From NCBI GenBank assembly GCA_023395255.1, contig JAEWZN010000016.1, positions 1 through 64,000 on the forward strand: a stretch of 64,000 nt of DNA, given 5' to 3'. Below the pieces are notes generated by a model. The model was not told where the DNA came from. It saw only the letters and a list, made by a program, of their open reading frames with translations, and searched no databases. This DNA comes from Deferribacteres bacterium. Its GTDB lineage: Bacteria > Chrysiogenota > Deferribacteres > Deferribacterales > Geovibrionaceae. Numbering within the stretch: the stretch's first letter is position 1; every line of letters starts with the position of its first letter. The position numbers were made by a program, and so were the translations under genes. Of the stretch, positions 24,384 to 32,903 are shown piece after piece.

Positions 24384-25492
24384 CTGTTCCTCAGTTTTTC
24401 GGTCAGGTCAAGCACATGCGTACGGTAGTCGGTAAAGCGCCCGCTGATCAGTATATCTTTTTCAAAGTGCCTTATGTCAGTCTCCAGCATTTCCTTTGCG
24501 CCGGAGACGAAATCAGCGCCTTTACCGGCAACGGTCATAACCGCATCCCGTCCGCCGATTATTTTGGGGGCTATGACAAAATACCCCTTATCAACCAAAT
24601 CCGCATCAAAAAAGGCTCCGGAGGTTTCGCCGCCCCCTTCGATGAGGATGTTCATTATCTTCATATCCAGCAGTCTGCATGAAAGCTCACGCAGGTCAAG
24701 CCCGCCGTTTATGCAGGAAATCTCAAGCACATGAGCGCCTTTTCCCCGCAGACGTGCAGCAGCGGCAGTTTCCGCCCCTTTCTCAGTAACATAAATAAGT
24801 TTATCGGGATTTTCCTCAAGCTTCCTGCCTTCGGGCATTCTGCCGTGCGGATCGAGAACAATTTTATAAGGGTCGTTTTCGGAATGCACATCCCTCACGG
24901 TGAGCTGCGGGTCATCGGCTATAACAGTGTTAACCCCTACCAGAACAGCATCGGAAACACTCCGGAGGTAATGAGCGTAAGCCCTTGACGAAGGGGATGA
25001 AATCCATTTGGAGTCCTTGGTTCTGGTGGCAAGCTTGCCGTCTATTGATGTTGCGGTTTTCAGTGAATAATAGGGCAGTCCGGTAAGGATGCGTTTTGTA
25101 AAATCCTCAATGAGCGCGGCGCAGAGCTCCTCACGATAGCCGAGGAACACCTCAATGCCATGCTCCATGAGAATATTGAGTCCGTTTCCGGCGTTCACCG
25201 GGTTAGGATCAACGACACCGACAAACACACGCTTTATGCCTGTTTCTATAATTTTATTGACACAGGGAGGAGTTTTCCCGTGGTGGCTGCAAGGCTCAAG
25301 AGTCACATAGAGATCAGCGCCCCGCACATCTCCGGCATCGTCAATGGCCATTACCTCAGCGTGTGCCTTGCCATACTCTGAGTGCCAGCCGCGGCCGATT
25401 ACTTTTCCCTCTTTTACCACAATAGCGCCCACTATGGGGTTGGTTTTGGTAAACCCCTTTCCCGCAAGAGCGAGAGAGGCGCATTCATCCAT
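24365..25492 (-). CDS. ribD: bifunctional diaminohydroxyphosphoribosylaminopyrimidine deaminase / reductase
   Basis: Start chosen at ATG 25492 (MDECASLALAGKGFTKTNP), 375 residues. An in-frame GTG at 25537 overlaps plsY and adds a non-family N terminus. The deaminase zinc site is visible in GKAHAEVMAIDDAG and VTLEPCSHHGKTPPCVNKII. The reductase domain has YYSLKTATSIDGKLATRTKD, ISSPSSRAYAHYLRSVSDAV and ILIEGGGETSGAFFDADLVD. It catalyses the second and third steps from the GTP branch. ribD-ribE-ribBA form a unit downstream of plsY; no FMN riboswitch precedes them. Confidence 0.95.
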   Translation of the reverse strand: MDECASLALAGKGFTKTNPIVGAIVVKEGKVIGRGWHSEYGKAHAEVMAIDDAGDVRGADLYVTLEPCSHHGKTPPCVNKIIETGIKRVFVGVVDPNPVNAGNGLNILMEHGIEVFLGYREELCAALIEDFTKRILTGLPYYSLKTATSIDGKLATRTKDSKWISSPSSRAYAHYLRSVSDAVLVGVNTVIADDPQLTVRDVHSENDPYKIVLDPHGRMPEGRKLEENPDKLIYVTEKGAETAAAARLRGKGAHVLEISCINGGLDLRELSCRLLDMKIMNILIEGGGETSGAFFDADLVDKGYFVIAPKIIGGRDAVMTVAGKGADFVSGAKEMLETDIRHFEKDILISGRFTDYRTHVLDLTEKLRNRCSRGL

Positions 25493-25496
25493 TATA

Positions 25497-26087
25497 TCAA
25501 GAGGATTTACGGTTGAGCTCAACTTTGGTTTCCTCACCTTTCATTATTCTGTTGATGTTTGTTCTGTGTTTATAGATCACAAAAGCAGCGATAACCACTG
25601 TAAAAATTTTTAATGATACGGGAGTGTCCATAAGAACAACTGCGGCGGCAAGAACTGCGGCGGCGGTTATGGAGCTCAGGGAGACCATACGCCCGACGTA
25701 AAACACCACGCCGAATGCCACAGCAGCCACCCCCAGCGGAACAGGAGCCAGAGCGAGGAAAACCCCCACAGCGGTTGCAACCCCCTTGCCCCCCTTGAAA
25801 TTGAGAAAAACAGTGTAAGTATGCCCCAGAACAACAAGAACGGCAGCGATAAGCACCACATCGGGATAAAGCATGCCTGTTACCCACACGGGGATAAACC
25901 CCTTGAGCATATCTGCTGAAAAAACAGCGGCAAAGCCCCATTTGCCAAGGATTCTGGCGGCGTTGGTAGCTCCCACGTTTCCGCTTCCCACCGTTCTTAT
26001 ATCCACACCTTTAAGCTTCTTCACCAGAAGATACGCAGTCGGTACGGAGCCCACAAGATAACAAATAATAAGTAAAACAAATTTCAT
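25497..26087 (-). CDS. plsY: glycerol-3-phosphate acyltransferase PlsY
   Basis: 196 residues, a multi-pass membrane protein. Motifs: YLVGSVPTAYLLVKKLKGVD, the glycine-rich IRTVGSGNVGATNAARILG, and the second motif VLGHTYTVFLNFKGGKGVATA. PlsY transfers acyl from acyl-phosphate to glycerol 3-phosphate, the first step of phospholipid synthesis. Its ATG overlaps the stop of the DUF362 gene (ATGA), and pgsA is two genes upstream, so the run pgsA-DUF362-plsY has a lipid theme. Confidence 0.95.
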   Translation of the reverse strand: MKFVLLIICYLVGSVPTAYLLVKKLKGVDIRTVGSGNVGATNAARILGKWGFAAVFSADMLKGFIPVWVTGMLYPDVVLIAAVLVVLGHTYTVFLNFKGGKGVATAVGVFLALAPVPLGVAAVAFGVVFYVGRMVSLSSITAAAVLAAAVVLMDTPVSLKIFTVVIAAFVIYKHRTNINRIMKGEETKVELNRKSS

Positions 26088-27166
26088 CTTACAAACACCT
26101 TATGCAGAAATGAGCGTCTCATGCCCACTGCGTCTGACTCGCAGACCTCATGACAGCAGAAGCACTCTATGCATTTGTCAGTTTCTATGAAAAATTTACC
26201 GTCAGTGCGTATCGCATCCACAGGACAGCTTTTTACGCACAGACGGCATTTTATACATTTTTCCGCGATAATGAAAGGTTTAACGAAAACCCTGTCAGAT
26301 ACCCAAGATTTAAGAAACTCCGGCAGAACCGGAACTTTTTTGGACACAGGAATTTTAACTCTGAACCTTCCTCCGGGCAAATCAGCCTGAATGTCTGATG
26401 TGTCATACCCTGTTCTCTTAGCGCCAAGAGTAGTCAGGCAGAAGTCTTCATCAAAACCAAGCAGACGGGTGACTGCCGCATCCAGTGCCACAGCATCGCT
26501 TGATGCCGCCATAAGACCAAGGTGAACAGGTTTTCCCCTTGAGGGGCCGTCCCCTTCGTGGGCTGTTATGCCGTCCAGCAGATTCAGAATCTTCCCGTCA
26601 AACATGGAAAAGAAATCGTATATATTATAAGCCAGTTCCCTGTCATCCGGATGCTCCCTGTGGTAGCCCACCTTGGCGTTGCCGGGAACAAGCCCGAACA
26701 TGTTCTTAACACACAGTGTCAGCCCTGTGAGGGAGTGGGTTTTGAGCTTGGCTATATTTATTATTACATCAGCCTCGTCAGCCGCGGGGGCATAGACACG
26801 TCCGTTTTTCATTTTCGGCGCGGAGGCCTCCATGCGGACAGTGCGTATTCCGTGTTTTTCGCATATCTCAGTCATGCCCGTCTTTTTAAGGACAGTTTCA
26901 TATTTGCCGAAGTTCGCTCCCGGACTGTCGCCGAGGAAAAGCTCCGCATCTGTATATCTTTTCAAGGCTGTCACGGCAGACTCAACAAACAGCGGATGAG
27001 TTGTGATCCCCCTTTCGGGAGGAGCGGCAAGGAGAAGATTGGGTTTGAGCAGAATTTTTCCCGCCTCTGCCAGCCTGACGGCATGGAGGGAAAAAAAGGT
27101 GTCAATAAACGAAACAACGGCAGGGTCGGAATACCCTTCTGCCGTACTAAGGCTTACTTTTTTCAT
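26084..27166 (-). CDS. DUF362 protein with C-terminal 2x[4Fe-4S] ferredoxin domain
   Basis: 360 residues. The DUF362 part shows ILLKPNLLLAAPPERGITTH, FLGDSPGANFGKYE, INIAKLKTHSLTGLTLCVKN and MFGLVPGNAKVGYH. The C terminus carries two cluster motifs, CIKCRLCVKSCPVDAI and CIECFCCHEVCESDAV. Proteins with this layout are common in anaerobes; their reaction is not established. Cytoplasmic, no signal peptide. It overlaps pgsA by 20 bases and plsY by 4. Confidence 0.88.
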   Translation of the reverse strand: MKKVSLSTAEGYSDPAVVSFIDTFFSLHAVRLAEAGKILLKPNLLLAAPPERGITTHPLFVESAVTALKRYTDAELFLGDSPGANFGKYETVLKKTGMTEICEKHGIRTVRMEASAPKMKNGRVYAPAADEADVIINIAKLKTHSLTGLTLCVKNMFGLVPGNAKVGYHREHPDDRELAYNIYDFFSMFDGKILNLLDGITAHEGDGPSRGKPVHLGLMAASSDAVALDAAVTRLLGFDEDFCLTTLGAKRTGYDTSDIQADLPGGRFRVKIPVSKKVPVLPEFLKSWVSDRVFVKPFIIAEKCIKCRLCVKSCPVDAIRTDGKFFIETDKCIECFCCHEVCESDAVGMRRSFLHKVFVR

Positions 27167-27716
27167 CAGCAGGCTTGTAATAACCTCTGAAATACTCCCA
27201 TGCGGAATACATGGAGAATATAAGCGATATGTAGACCAGTATTGTTCCTATAAGGTGTATGTCCAGCCCTAAGAGCTTGTTTTTGAAGATAATGCAGCCT
27301 ACCCCGGTCATCTGGAAGCCTGTTTTCCATTTTCCGGCGCTGCCCGCAGCTATGATTATGCCTTTGCTGGCGGCAAGGTTCCGCAGGGCTCCCACGGCAA
27401 AATCACGGGTGAGGATAATCATGAGGATGAAGCCCTCAAGTCTGCCCATCTCCACCAGAGCGATCATAGTGGCGGCAACGAATATTTTATCCGCCACCGG
27501 GTCGAGAATTTTACCCAGATCAGTCACCATATTGTATTTTCTGGCTATATAGCCGTCCACATAGTCGGTAGCGGCGAACACAGTGTATATGACACAGGCG
27601 ATTACATTAAGCAGAGGCTTGTCAAAATAGAGAAAAGCAAGAAAAACAGGAACTGAGATTATCCTCAGTGCCGTAAGCAGATTGGCGGGGTTCAGCTCGC
27701 GCTGTACTTTATTCAT
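27147..27716 (-). CDS. pgsA: CDP-diacylglycerol-glycerol-3-phosphate 3-phosphatidyltransferase
   Basis: 189 residues, multi-pass membrane protein. The start NPANLLTALRIISVPVFLAF and the CDP-alcohol phosphotransferase motif D(x)2DG(x)2AR...G(x)3D(x)3D, visible as ATDYVDGYIARKYNMVTD followed by LGKILDPVADK, are diagnostic. It makes phosphatidylglycerol phosphate. It is the first gene of its run: a good promoter lies 37-65 bases upstream and a GGAAG Shine-Dalgarno precedes ATG 27716. Confidence 0.95.
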   Translation of the reverse strand: MNKVQRELNPANLLTALRIISVPVFLAFLYFDKPLLNVIACVIYTVFAATDYVDGYIARKYNMVTDLGKILDPVADKIFVAATMIALVEMGRLEGFILMIILTRDFAVGALRNLAASKGIIIAAGSAGKWKTGFQMTGVGCIIFKNKLLGLDIHLIGTILVYISLIFSMYSAWEYFRGYYKPADEKSKP

Positions 27717-27752
27717 AAAATAACTTCCGTAATATTTTTAATAGCAGGGCGA

Positions 27753-27781
27753 ATTATATACGTTCACGTCTTTATTTACAA
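27753..27781 (-). promoter_or_regulatory. sigma-70-type promoter upstream of pgsA
   Basis: On the minus strand: -35 TTGTAA (27776-27781), exactly 17 bases, then a perfect -10 TATAAT (27753-27758). A start site near 27746 would give a leader of about 30 bases before pgsA. It lies in the 74-base gap after ptsI. Confidence 0.7.
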
Positions 27782-27790
27782 AGAAAAATT

Positions 27791-29533
27791 TCAGGAGAAG
27801 AATATGCCCTCTCCCTGACTCTCCACAAAGGCGGTAACCTTTTCCTCCGCCAGCACAGAGGTGTCACACTTCATGAGATCCGCCACCAGATGCTCGCAGT
27901 CATGAACCTTAAGCTGCTTAATAAGCTTTTTCGCCCTGAGTATATGGGCGGGGCTCATACTGAGCTGCCTGTAGCCGAGACCCAGAAGTATGGGGATATA
28001 TCTGGGTTCACCCGCTATCTCCCCGCAGACGGAGCAGTCTATCCCCTCTTTTCTGGCAGCGGTTATGATAGTGTTCAGAAGCGTGAGTATCGCCGGATGC
28101 GCAGGCCTGTAAAGGTACGCCACGTATTCGTTGTTGCGGTCTATGCCCAGCGTGTACTGTATAAGGTCGTTCGTGCCGACGCTCATGAAATCCACCTCAC
28201 GGGCTATCAGGCCGCTGATTATGGCTATGGAGGGAAGCTCCACCATTATGCCCAGCTTTATATTGTCGGCAAAAGGTATTCCTTCCGCACGGAGCGATTT
28301 TTTAGCGGATTCGTACACCTCGCGCACCTTGCGGTATTCGTGCAGACCTGAGATCATGGGGAACATTATCTTTATATCCCCGTAGACGGAGGCGCGGAGG
28401 ATGGCCCTCAGCTGTCTTATGAAAAACTCCCTGAAACGCAGGGAATAGCGCACCGCGCGGAGCCCCATTACCGGGTTCTGCTCCTTCGGGTGCGGCATCT
28501 CTTCTGAAAGTTTTTCACCGCCGAGGTCGAATGTCCTTATGGTGGTGGGTTTGCCGGAGTTCAGTTCCACAGCCTCTTTCAGGATCTGAAACTGCTGCTC
28601 CTCTGAAACATCCCCGTGCTGGAGATATATGTACTCCGTTCTGTAAAGCCCCACACCTGAGGAATTGTTCAGGTTTGAGAGGTGGATTTCGTCATTAAGC
28701 TCCACATTGGAATAGAGGTAGACATCCACCCCGTCCGCCGTGCGCACTTCCGTATCGCGCAGGTTTTCCAGAGCAGTTATATATTCGCGGTAGCGTCTTT
28801 CTTTTGTCGCATATTTCTCAAGGGTTTCGGCATCGGGGTTGATAATCACCACCCCCTCAAATCCGTCCAGAATAATAGTATCGCCGCTTTCGGCTATCTT
28901 GGAAATATCCTCAAGCCCCACAACAGCGGGCAGCCCCAGAGAACGGGCGAGGATGGACGTATGGGATATTTTGCTTCCCAGATCGGTAGCGAAGCCTTTT
29001 ATCTTTTTTTTGAGTATATGGGTCGTGTCAGACGGGGAGAGATCGTATGAAACCACAACGGAGTTCTCCTCCACCTGCTCCAGAATATCGTAGCCTTCAC
29101 CGGTGAGAAAACGCAGAAGTTTCTGCACTATATGAACAACATCGTTCCCCCTCTCGCGGAGGTATTCATCATCAGCCCGCTGAAAGACACGGCTGAGTTC
29201 CCTGCCTGTGTTGTGCAGGGCCTGTTCGGCATTTACCAGACTGTTTCTGACAAGCTCTTTGCTTTTCCCTATGAGCATTTCATCACGAAGAAGCATCAGG
29301 TAAACGTCGAAAATCATGGAATGGCTTTCGGAGTAAGTGTCCCTTCCCATCTCACGCACTTTTTCGATATAAGCGGTGGCATCCGCCACAGCCGCATCAA
29401 TACGCGCGCACTCACTGCCTATTTCGTCCGGTTCTATCCTGCGTTTCTGAAAACTCACTTTCAGGCGGTCAAGGAGGTAGCATTTGCCTATTGATACCCC
29501 TTCGGACGAACCAATCCCCTTATAGATTTTCAT
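27791..29533 (-). CDS. ptsI: PTS enzyme I (phosphoenolpyruvate-protein phosphotransferase)
   Basis: 580 residues. The phosphohistidine site is GSKISHTSILARSLGLPAVV; the PEP-binding barrel shows GLYRTEYIYLQHG, RTFDLGGEKLSEEMPHPKEQ, GIMVELPSIAI, DFMSVGTNDLIQYTLGIDRN and SVCGEIAGEP. It phosphorylates HPr from PEP. Its ATG overlaps the ptsH stop (ATGA). It is the last gene of the long kdsB-to-ptsI run. Confidence 0.97.
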   Translation of the reverse strand: MKIYKGIGSSEGVSIGKCYLLDRLKVSFQKRRIEPDEIGSECARIDAAVADATAYIEKVREMGRDTYSESHSMIFDVYLMLLRDEMLIGKSKELVRNSLVNAEQALHNTGRELSRVFQRADDEYLRERGNDVVHIVQKLLRFLTGEGYDILEQVEENSVVVSYDLSPSDTTHILKKKIKGFATDLGSKISHTSILARSLGLPAVVGLEDISKIAESGDTIILDGFEGVVIINPDAETLEKYATKERRYREYITALENLRDTEVRTADGVDVYLYSNVELNDEIHLSNLNNSSGVGLYRTEYIYLQHGDVSEEQQFQILKEAVELNSGKPTTIRTFDLGGEKLSEEMPHPKEQNPVMGLRAVRYSLRFREFFIRQLRAILRASVYGDIKIMFPMISGLHEYRKVREVYESAKKSLRAEGIPFADNIKLGIMVELPSIAIISGLIAREVDFMSVGTNDLIQYTLGIDRNNEYVAYLYRPAHPAILTLLNTIITAARKEGIDCSVCGEIAGEPRYIPILLGLGYRQLSMSPAHILRAKKLIKQLKVHDCEHLVADLMKCDTSVLAEEKVTAFVESQGEGIFFS

Positions 29534-29805
29534 TTCCCTTCACCGAACCTGTCAGCGACAAGGTTCTCTATGGCGCATACCGCATCATCGGCATCCGCTC
29601 CGCTGGCTATTATTTCAATAAAGCTTCCCTTCTGCGCAGCAAGCATCATAAGACCCATAATGCTTTTCCCGTTTACCTCGAAGCCGTCCTTCTTGACCTT
29701 AATATCGCAGGAAAACTTCTCGGCCACCTTAACAAGGTTCGCCGCCGCTCTGGCGTGCAGCCCAAGCTCGTTTACAATTTCCAGTTTTCTGTTAAGTAAC
29801 TGCAT
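29530..29805 (-). CDS. ptsH: phosphocarrier protein HPr
   Basis: 91 residues. The active histidine is H17 in ELGLHARAAANLVKVAEKF, and the regulatory serine is S48 in VNGKSIMGLMMLAA. Both phosphorylation sites are present, matching the occurrence of EI (next gene) and HPr kinase HprK (32903-33904). The start codon follows the IID stop directly (TAAATG). Confidence 0.97.
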   Translation of the reverse strand: MQLLNRKLEIVNELGLHARAAANLVKVAEKFSCDIKVKKDGFEVNGKSIMGLMMLAAQKGSFIEIIASGADADDAVCAIENLVADRFGEGK

Positions 29806-30504
29806 TTAAACTCCCAATTGAAAAAATATTATGCCGCTCAGAATAAGATTGATCATCAGCCCAAGGGTTATATCCAGCTTTTTGGCGAGAATAAGCCCCA
29901 TGGTCAGATAGCCGGCGGCAACAAAGAAGACATCCACGCTGATTTCAGCGCCGCTTTTAAAAAGATATGAAAGAAAAACGCCCAGAAAAAAGACGCTTAT
30001 AAGATCAAAGTACTCAGGCCATTTGTTAAAGCCTATGCGGTTGAACCAGACTATGACATCACGCCCCAGCTCCCTCCCCAGACTGTAGCCTGTGAAAAGG
30101 AACGTGAAGTGAAAGAGGTTGAACGTAAGCAGATACACCATTATGCCTGCAAACGGGTTGACTGTGCCTGTGATGGCTGCGAAAACAAACGAAAACGGGC
30201 GGAGAGAGTGCCAGAAAAAGCTGTCTCCCAGTGCACCGAAGGCGGAGGAGTATGCCTTTTTAAATGTTTCGGGATCAGAACCGCTTTTATATTCAGTCAG
30301 CCACATGCCGAGGATGAAGTTCACCAGAAACGGGTGAGTATTAAAATATTTCCGCTGATTTTCAAGGCATTTTTCGTCTATCTCTATCCCGTCCCGCTTT
30401 GCCGCATCTCTGAGCAGGTAGTAGAAACCTGTCCCCTGCATGTTTTCATGGTTAAGCCCGGCGTGATAGAAAAGGCTTTTGAAAAGAGTGACAATATTTT
30501 TCAT
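29806..30504 (-). CDS. mannose-family PTS, IID component (short form)
   Basis: Start chosen at ATG 30504, whose ATGA overlaps the IIC stop (30516 is also in frame), giving 232 residues. IID features are LFKSLFYHAGLNHENMQGTG and QRKYFNTHPFLVNFILGMWL; these are followed by hydrophobic segments near the C terminus. It is about 50 residues shorter than typical ManZ. With IIC it would form the membrane channel for sugar uptake, or a reduced version with a regulatory role. Substrate unknown. Confidence 0.85.
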   Translation of the reverse strand: MKNIVTLFKSLFYHAGLNHENMQGTGFYYLLRDAAKRDGIEIDEKCLENQRKYFNTHPFLVNFILGMWLTEYKSGSDPETFKKAYSSAFGALGDSFFWHSLRPFSFVFAAITGTVNPFAGIMVYLLTFNLFHFTFLFTGYSLGRELGRDVIVWFNRIGFNKWPEYFDLISVFFLGVFLSYLFKSGAEISVDVFFVAAGYLTMGLILAKKLDITLGLMINLILSGIIFFQLGV

Positions 30505-31157
30505 AAAACTGCCCAACCAACCAGAACACCGCAGAGAAACAGCACATACTTAACGTAGCTGTTGCCGGAAAGGAAGCGGAGCAGGAAACCGGAAAGAAAT
30601 ATAATGGTAAAAACTATATAAGGTATAAAATTGTCATTACCGGGAAGATAGGCAGCAAACCACTGATAAAGCGTGTATATGATCACAAATGCAAGGTTGT
30701 AGACTACCACGCCCTGTCCGAAATGGAAAAAGAGCCCCAGCCTGACCAGTTTTGAGGGATTGAATCTGTCGCCTTTATTAAGCTCTCTCATATAGAGCCT
30801 TTTGTTGAGTTTTCTGCATATATGAAGAGAAAGGGTAACAGGATAAGTGAACACTATAACAAGCATGAGCGCCAGAATAAAGTTACTCATCCCTGTCACT
30901 GCGTGGTATGACAAAACAAGGCTGAAAGCATAAGCGCCGAAGCTGTCGTCTCTGGAAATCCTTGTACCCACAGGCACATCCACAAGGCCGATGATTTCAA
31001 AAATCAGTCCGCCCAAAAAGCACAATTCCACTGTTCCGAATATCATTCCAATGACCACGGACACAACAAGAGGGCGGGAAATCATAGTATTGAACCCTGC
31101 GGCTCTGTCCACAGTGATTATCCCCGAAAAAGCTAACAGCAGAATCAGTTGGGTCAT
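30501..31157 (-). CDS. mannose-family PTS, IIC component (short form)
   Basis: 218 residues, highly hydrophobic with several membrane segments (TQLILLLAFSGIITVDRAAG, FGTVELCFLGGLIFEIIGL, GVVVYNLAFVIIYTL). The segment FEIIGLVDVPVGTRISRDDS resembles the ManY region preceding the second helix. It is shorter than ManY (about 266). ATGA overlaps with the IIB gene upstream and the IID gene downstream fix the frame and show coupled translation. Confidence 0.82.
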   Translation of the reverse strand: MTQLILLLAFSGIITVDRAAGFNTMISRPLVVSVVIGMIFGTVELCFLGGLIFEIIGLVDVPVGTRISRDDSFGAYAFSLVLSYHAVTGMSNFILALMLVIVFTYPVTLSLHICRKLNKRLYMRELNKGDRFNPSKLVRLGLFFHFGQGVVVYNLAFVIIYTLYQWFAAYLPGNDNFIPYIVFTIIFLSGFLLRFLSGNSYVKYVLFLCGVLVGWAVL

Positions 31158-31645
31158 AACCCGCCTTTAAGGAGTTTTGAAAAGTTTCTTATTTCTACAC
31201 TGGGTTCCCACGGAACCTTATGAATATACACTTCCACCATGTCCCGGATTGAACAGACCTGCTCAATCTCGTCCAGATCGAGAAACACGGTGTTGGAAAC
31301 TTCCACCTTGTGCTCCCTGCATGCCACGCAGCCTATATTCACATAAACATCGTTGTCTATAAGGTCGGTACATCGCGCCAGATCATCCACAGACTCCATG
31401 AGGACAAGGGTATAGTCCTTTACGTTTTTGAGGCTGTCAAAGGAGGCGACGAACTGATCCACGCCCATAATCTCAAGCGTGCAGCCCGAAGGAAGGGCGC
31501 TCTGATAAATCATGCGCTGAAGGCTGTCACCCGCTATGCGGTCACTGACGACCATAATGCGGTGGATCTTGTAATACTTGACCCAGCCTTCTATCACCTG
31601 ACCATGTATAAGTCTGTCATCAACACGAAAAATTATCTTCTTCAT
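31154..31645 (-). CDS. mannose-family PTS, IIB component
   Basis: 163 residues, full-length IIB. The phosphorylated His lies in FRVDDRLIHGQVIEGWVKYY, followed by IMVVSDRIAGDSLQRMIYQS and the conserved IGCVACREHKVEVSNTVFLD. It takes phosphate from IIA and passes it to the sugar in the IIC/IID channel. ATGA overlap with IIA. Confidence 0.9.
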   Translation of the reverse strand: MKKIIFRVDDRLIHGQVIEGWVKYYKIHRIMVVSDRIAGDSLQRMIYQSALPSGCTLEIMGVDQFVASFDSLKNVKDYTLVLMESVDDLARCTDLIDNDVYVNIGCVACREHKVEVSNTVFLDLDEIEQVCSIRDMVEVYIHKVPWEPSVEIRNFSKLLKGGL

Positions 31646-32049
31646 GATGTCTCTTTTAAAAGCTCTCCGGCAACTATAATGCTCTGCCTTGCGGAATCAG
31701 CGCACTCGTTGCACATCACCCTGATCGATTTATTCTCACGTCTCATCCCCAGAGCCTTGATAAGCATGGGAAGGTTAACGCCCGAAACCACCTCGACATT
31801 TTTTGAGCCGAGGTAAGCCATTGCCACGTTAGATGGGCTTCCGCCGAACATATCAGTGAACACTATTGCGCCCGAATCCTCATATCTGGCTATAATTTTC
31901 TCTATCTCATCGGCCACATCCGCCAGTGATGAGCCATACTCCATGGAAATCGTCTCAACACCTTCCTGAGTGCCTAAAATCATCTCTGCGCTTTTTTTAA
32001 GCTCCTCTCCGAACCTGCCGTGTGTTACAAGAACTATTCCGACCATCAT
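31642..32049 (-). CDS. mannose-family PTS, IIA component
   Basis: About 135 residues from ATG 32049 (ATG 32046 and GTG 32055 are also in frame; AGGTGA lies just upstream). The phosphohistidine is in MVGIVLVTHGRFGEELKKSA, and IVFTDMFGGSPSNVAMAYLG is the IIA-Man signature. It receives phosphate from HPr. In this operon IIA, IIB, IIC and IID are separate genes, not fused. Confidence 0.92.
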   Translation of the reverse strand: MMVGIVLVTHGRFGEELKKSAEMILGTQEGVETISMEYGSSLADVADEIEKIIARYEDSGAIVFTDMFGGSPSNVAMAYLGSKNVEVVSGVNLPMLIKALGMRRENKSIRVMCNECADSARQSIIVAGELLKETS

Positions 32050-32051
32050 TG

Positions 32052-32903
32052 TCACCTGTCCATATCTCTGTGCTTAGTTATAACTTTAAATTTAGTCGTT
32101 TCTTTCAGATATTTCGATAGATTTTCGGATACCGCAACGGATCTGTGTTTACCGCCTGTACAACCTATTGATACCGTGAGAAATCTTTTTCCTTCAGATA
32201 AATAGTTCGGAATGAGGAAATTCAGCATATCTTTAATTTTTTCAATAAAAATACCTGTTTTTTCATCAGAAAAAACATAGTCCTGCACAACTTTTTCCTG
32301 CCCGGTCTTTTCTCTCAGTTCATCGACAAAGTGAGGGTTCTTTAAAAAACGGACATCAAAAAGCAGGTCGGAATCCTCCGGCACACCGTATTTGAAACCG
32401 AATGACTGAACTGTCACGCTGAGGTTTACGGAATCATCGTCTTTAAAATATGACTCAATCTGTCGGGCAAGGTCATGCACCGTTTTGCGGGATGTGTCTA
32501 TGACAATATCCGCTGTTTCCCTTATTTCCCGCAGGCTTTCCCTTTCGGACTTAATAGCTTCCGGCAGGGCTGCACCCAGAGGATGTGTGCGTCTTGTCTC
32601 TTTGTAACGTTTTATGAGTGTGGCATCATCTGCCTCAATAAAGAGAACCTGCGCGCCGTAATTATTTTTGAGAAGTGAGATAACCTCGGAAGCCTTCACG
32701 CTGTTTCTGCTGCGTATGTCTATAACAAGGGCAACTTTTGAGACATCCATATTGAATGTAAAGATAAGCTCAAGAAATTTTTCCAGAAGCTGCGGGGGAA
32801 AATTATCCACAGTGTAATAGCCCAGATCCTCCAGAACGGCAGCCGCGCGCGACTTACCTGCACCGGAAAGCCCTGTGAGAACGATGAGAGAAACTCTCCG
32901 CAC
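32052..32903 (-). CDS. rapZ: RNase adapter protein RapZ (YvcJ family nucleotide-binding protein)
   Basis: 283 residues. Walker A LTGLSGAGKSRAAAVLEDLG, YTVDNFPPQLLEKF, and the C-terminal SFGFKYGVPEDSDLLFDVRF and SIGCTGGKHRSVAVSENLSK are RapZ/YvcJ hallmarks. In E. coli RapZ controls small-RNA decay for amino-sugar synthesis; in other bacteria the family binds nucleotides and links to PTS. Start is GTG 32903, overlapping the hprK stop by one base. Confidence 0.95.
   Translation of the reverse strand: MRRVSLIVLTGLSGAGKSRAAAVLEDLGYYTVDNFPPQLLEKFLELIFTFNMDVSKVALVIDIRSRNSVKASEVISLLKNNYGAQVLFIEADDATLIKRYKETRRTHPLGAALPEAIKSERESLREIRETADIVIDTSRKTVHDLARQIESYFKDDDSVNLSVTVQSFGFKYGVPEDSDLLFDVRFLKNPHFVDELREKTGQEKVVQDYVFSDEKTGIFIEKIKDMLNFLIPNYLSEGKRFLTVSIGCTGGKHRSVAVSENLSKYLKETTKFKVITKHRDMDR

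Noticed and set aside
24365..27716. Possible FMN riboswitch controlling the rib genes
   Set aside because: ribD starts 4 bases after plsY and no long structured leader exists before ribD, ribE, ribBA or ribH; the spaces at ribBA and ribH are dispersed repeats.
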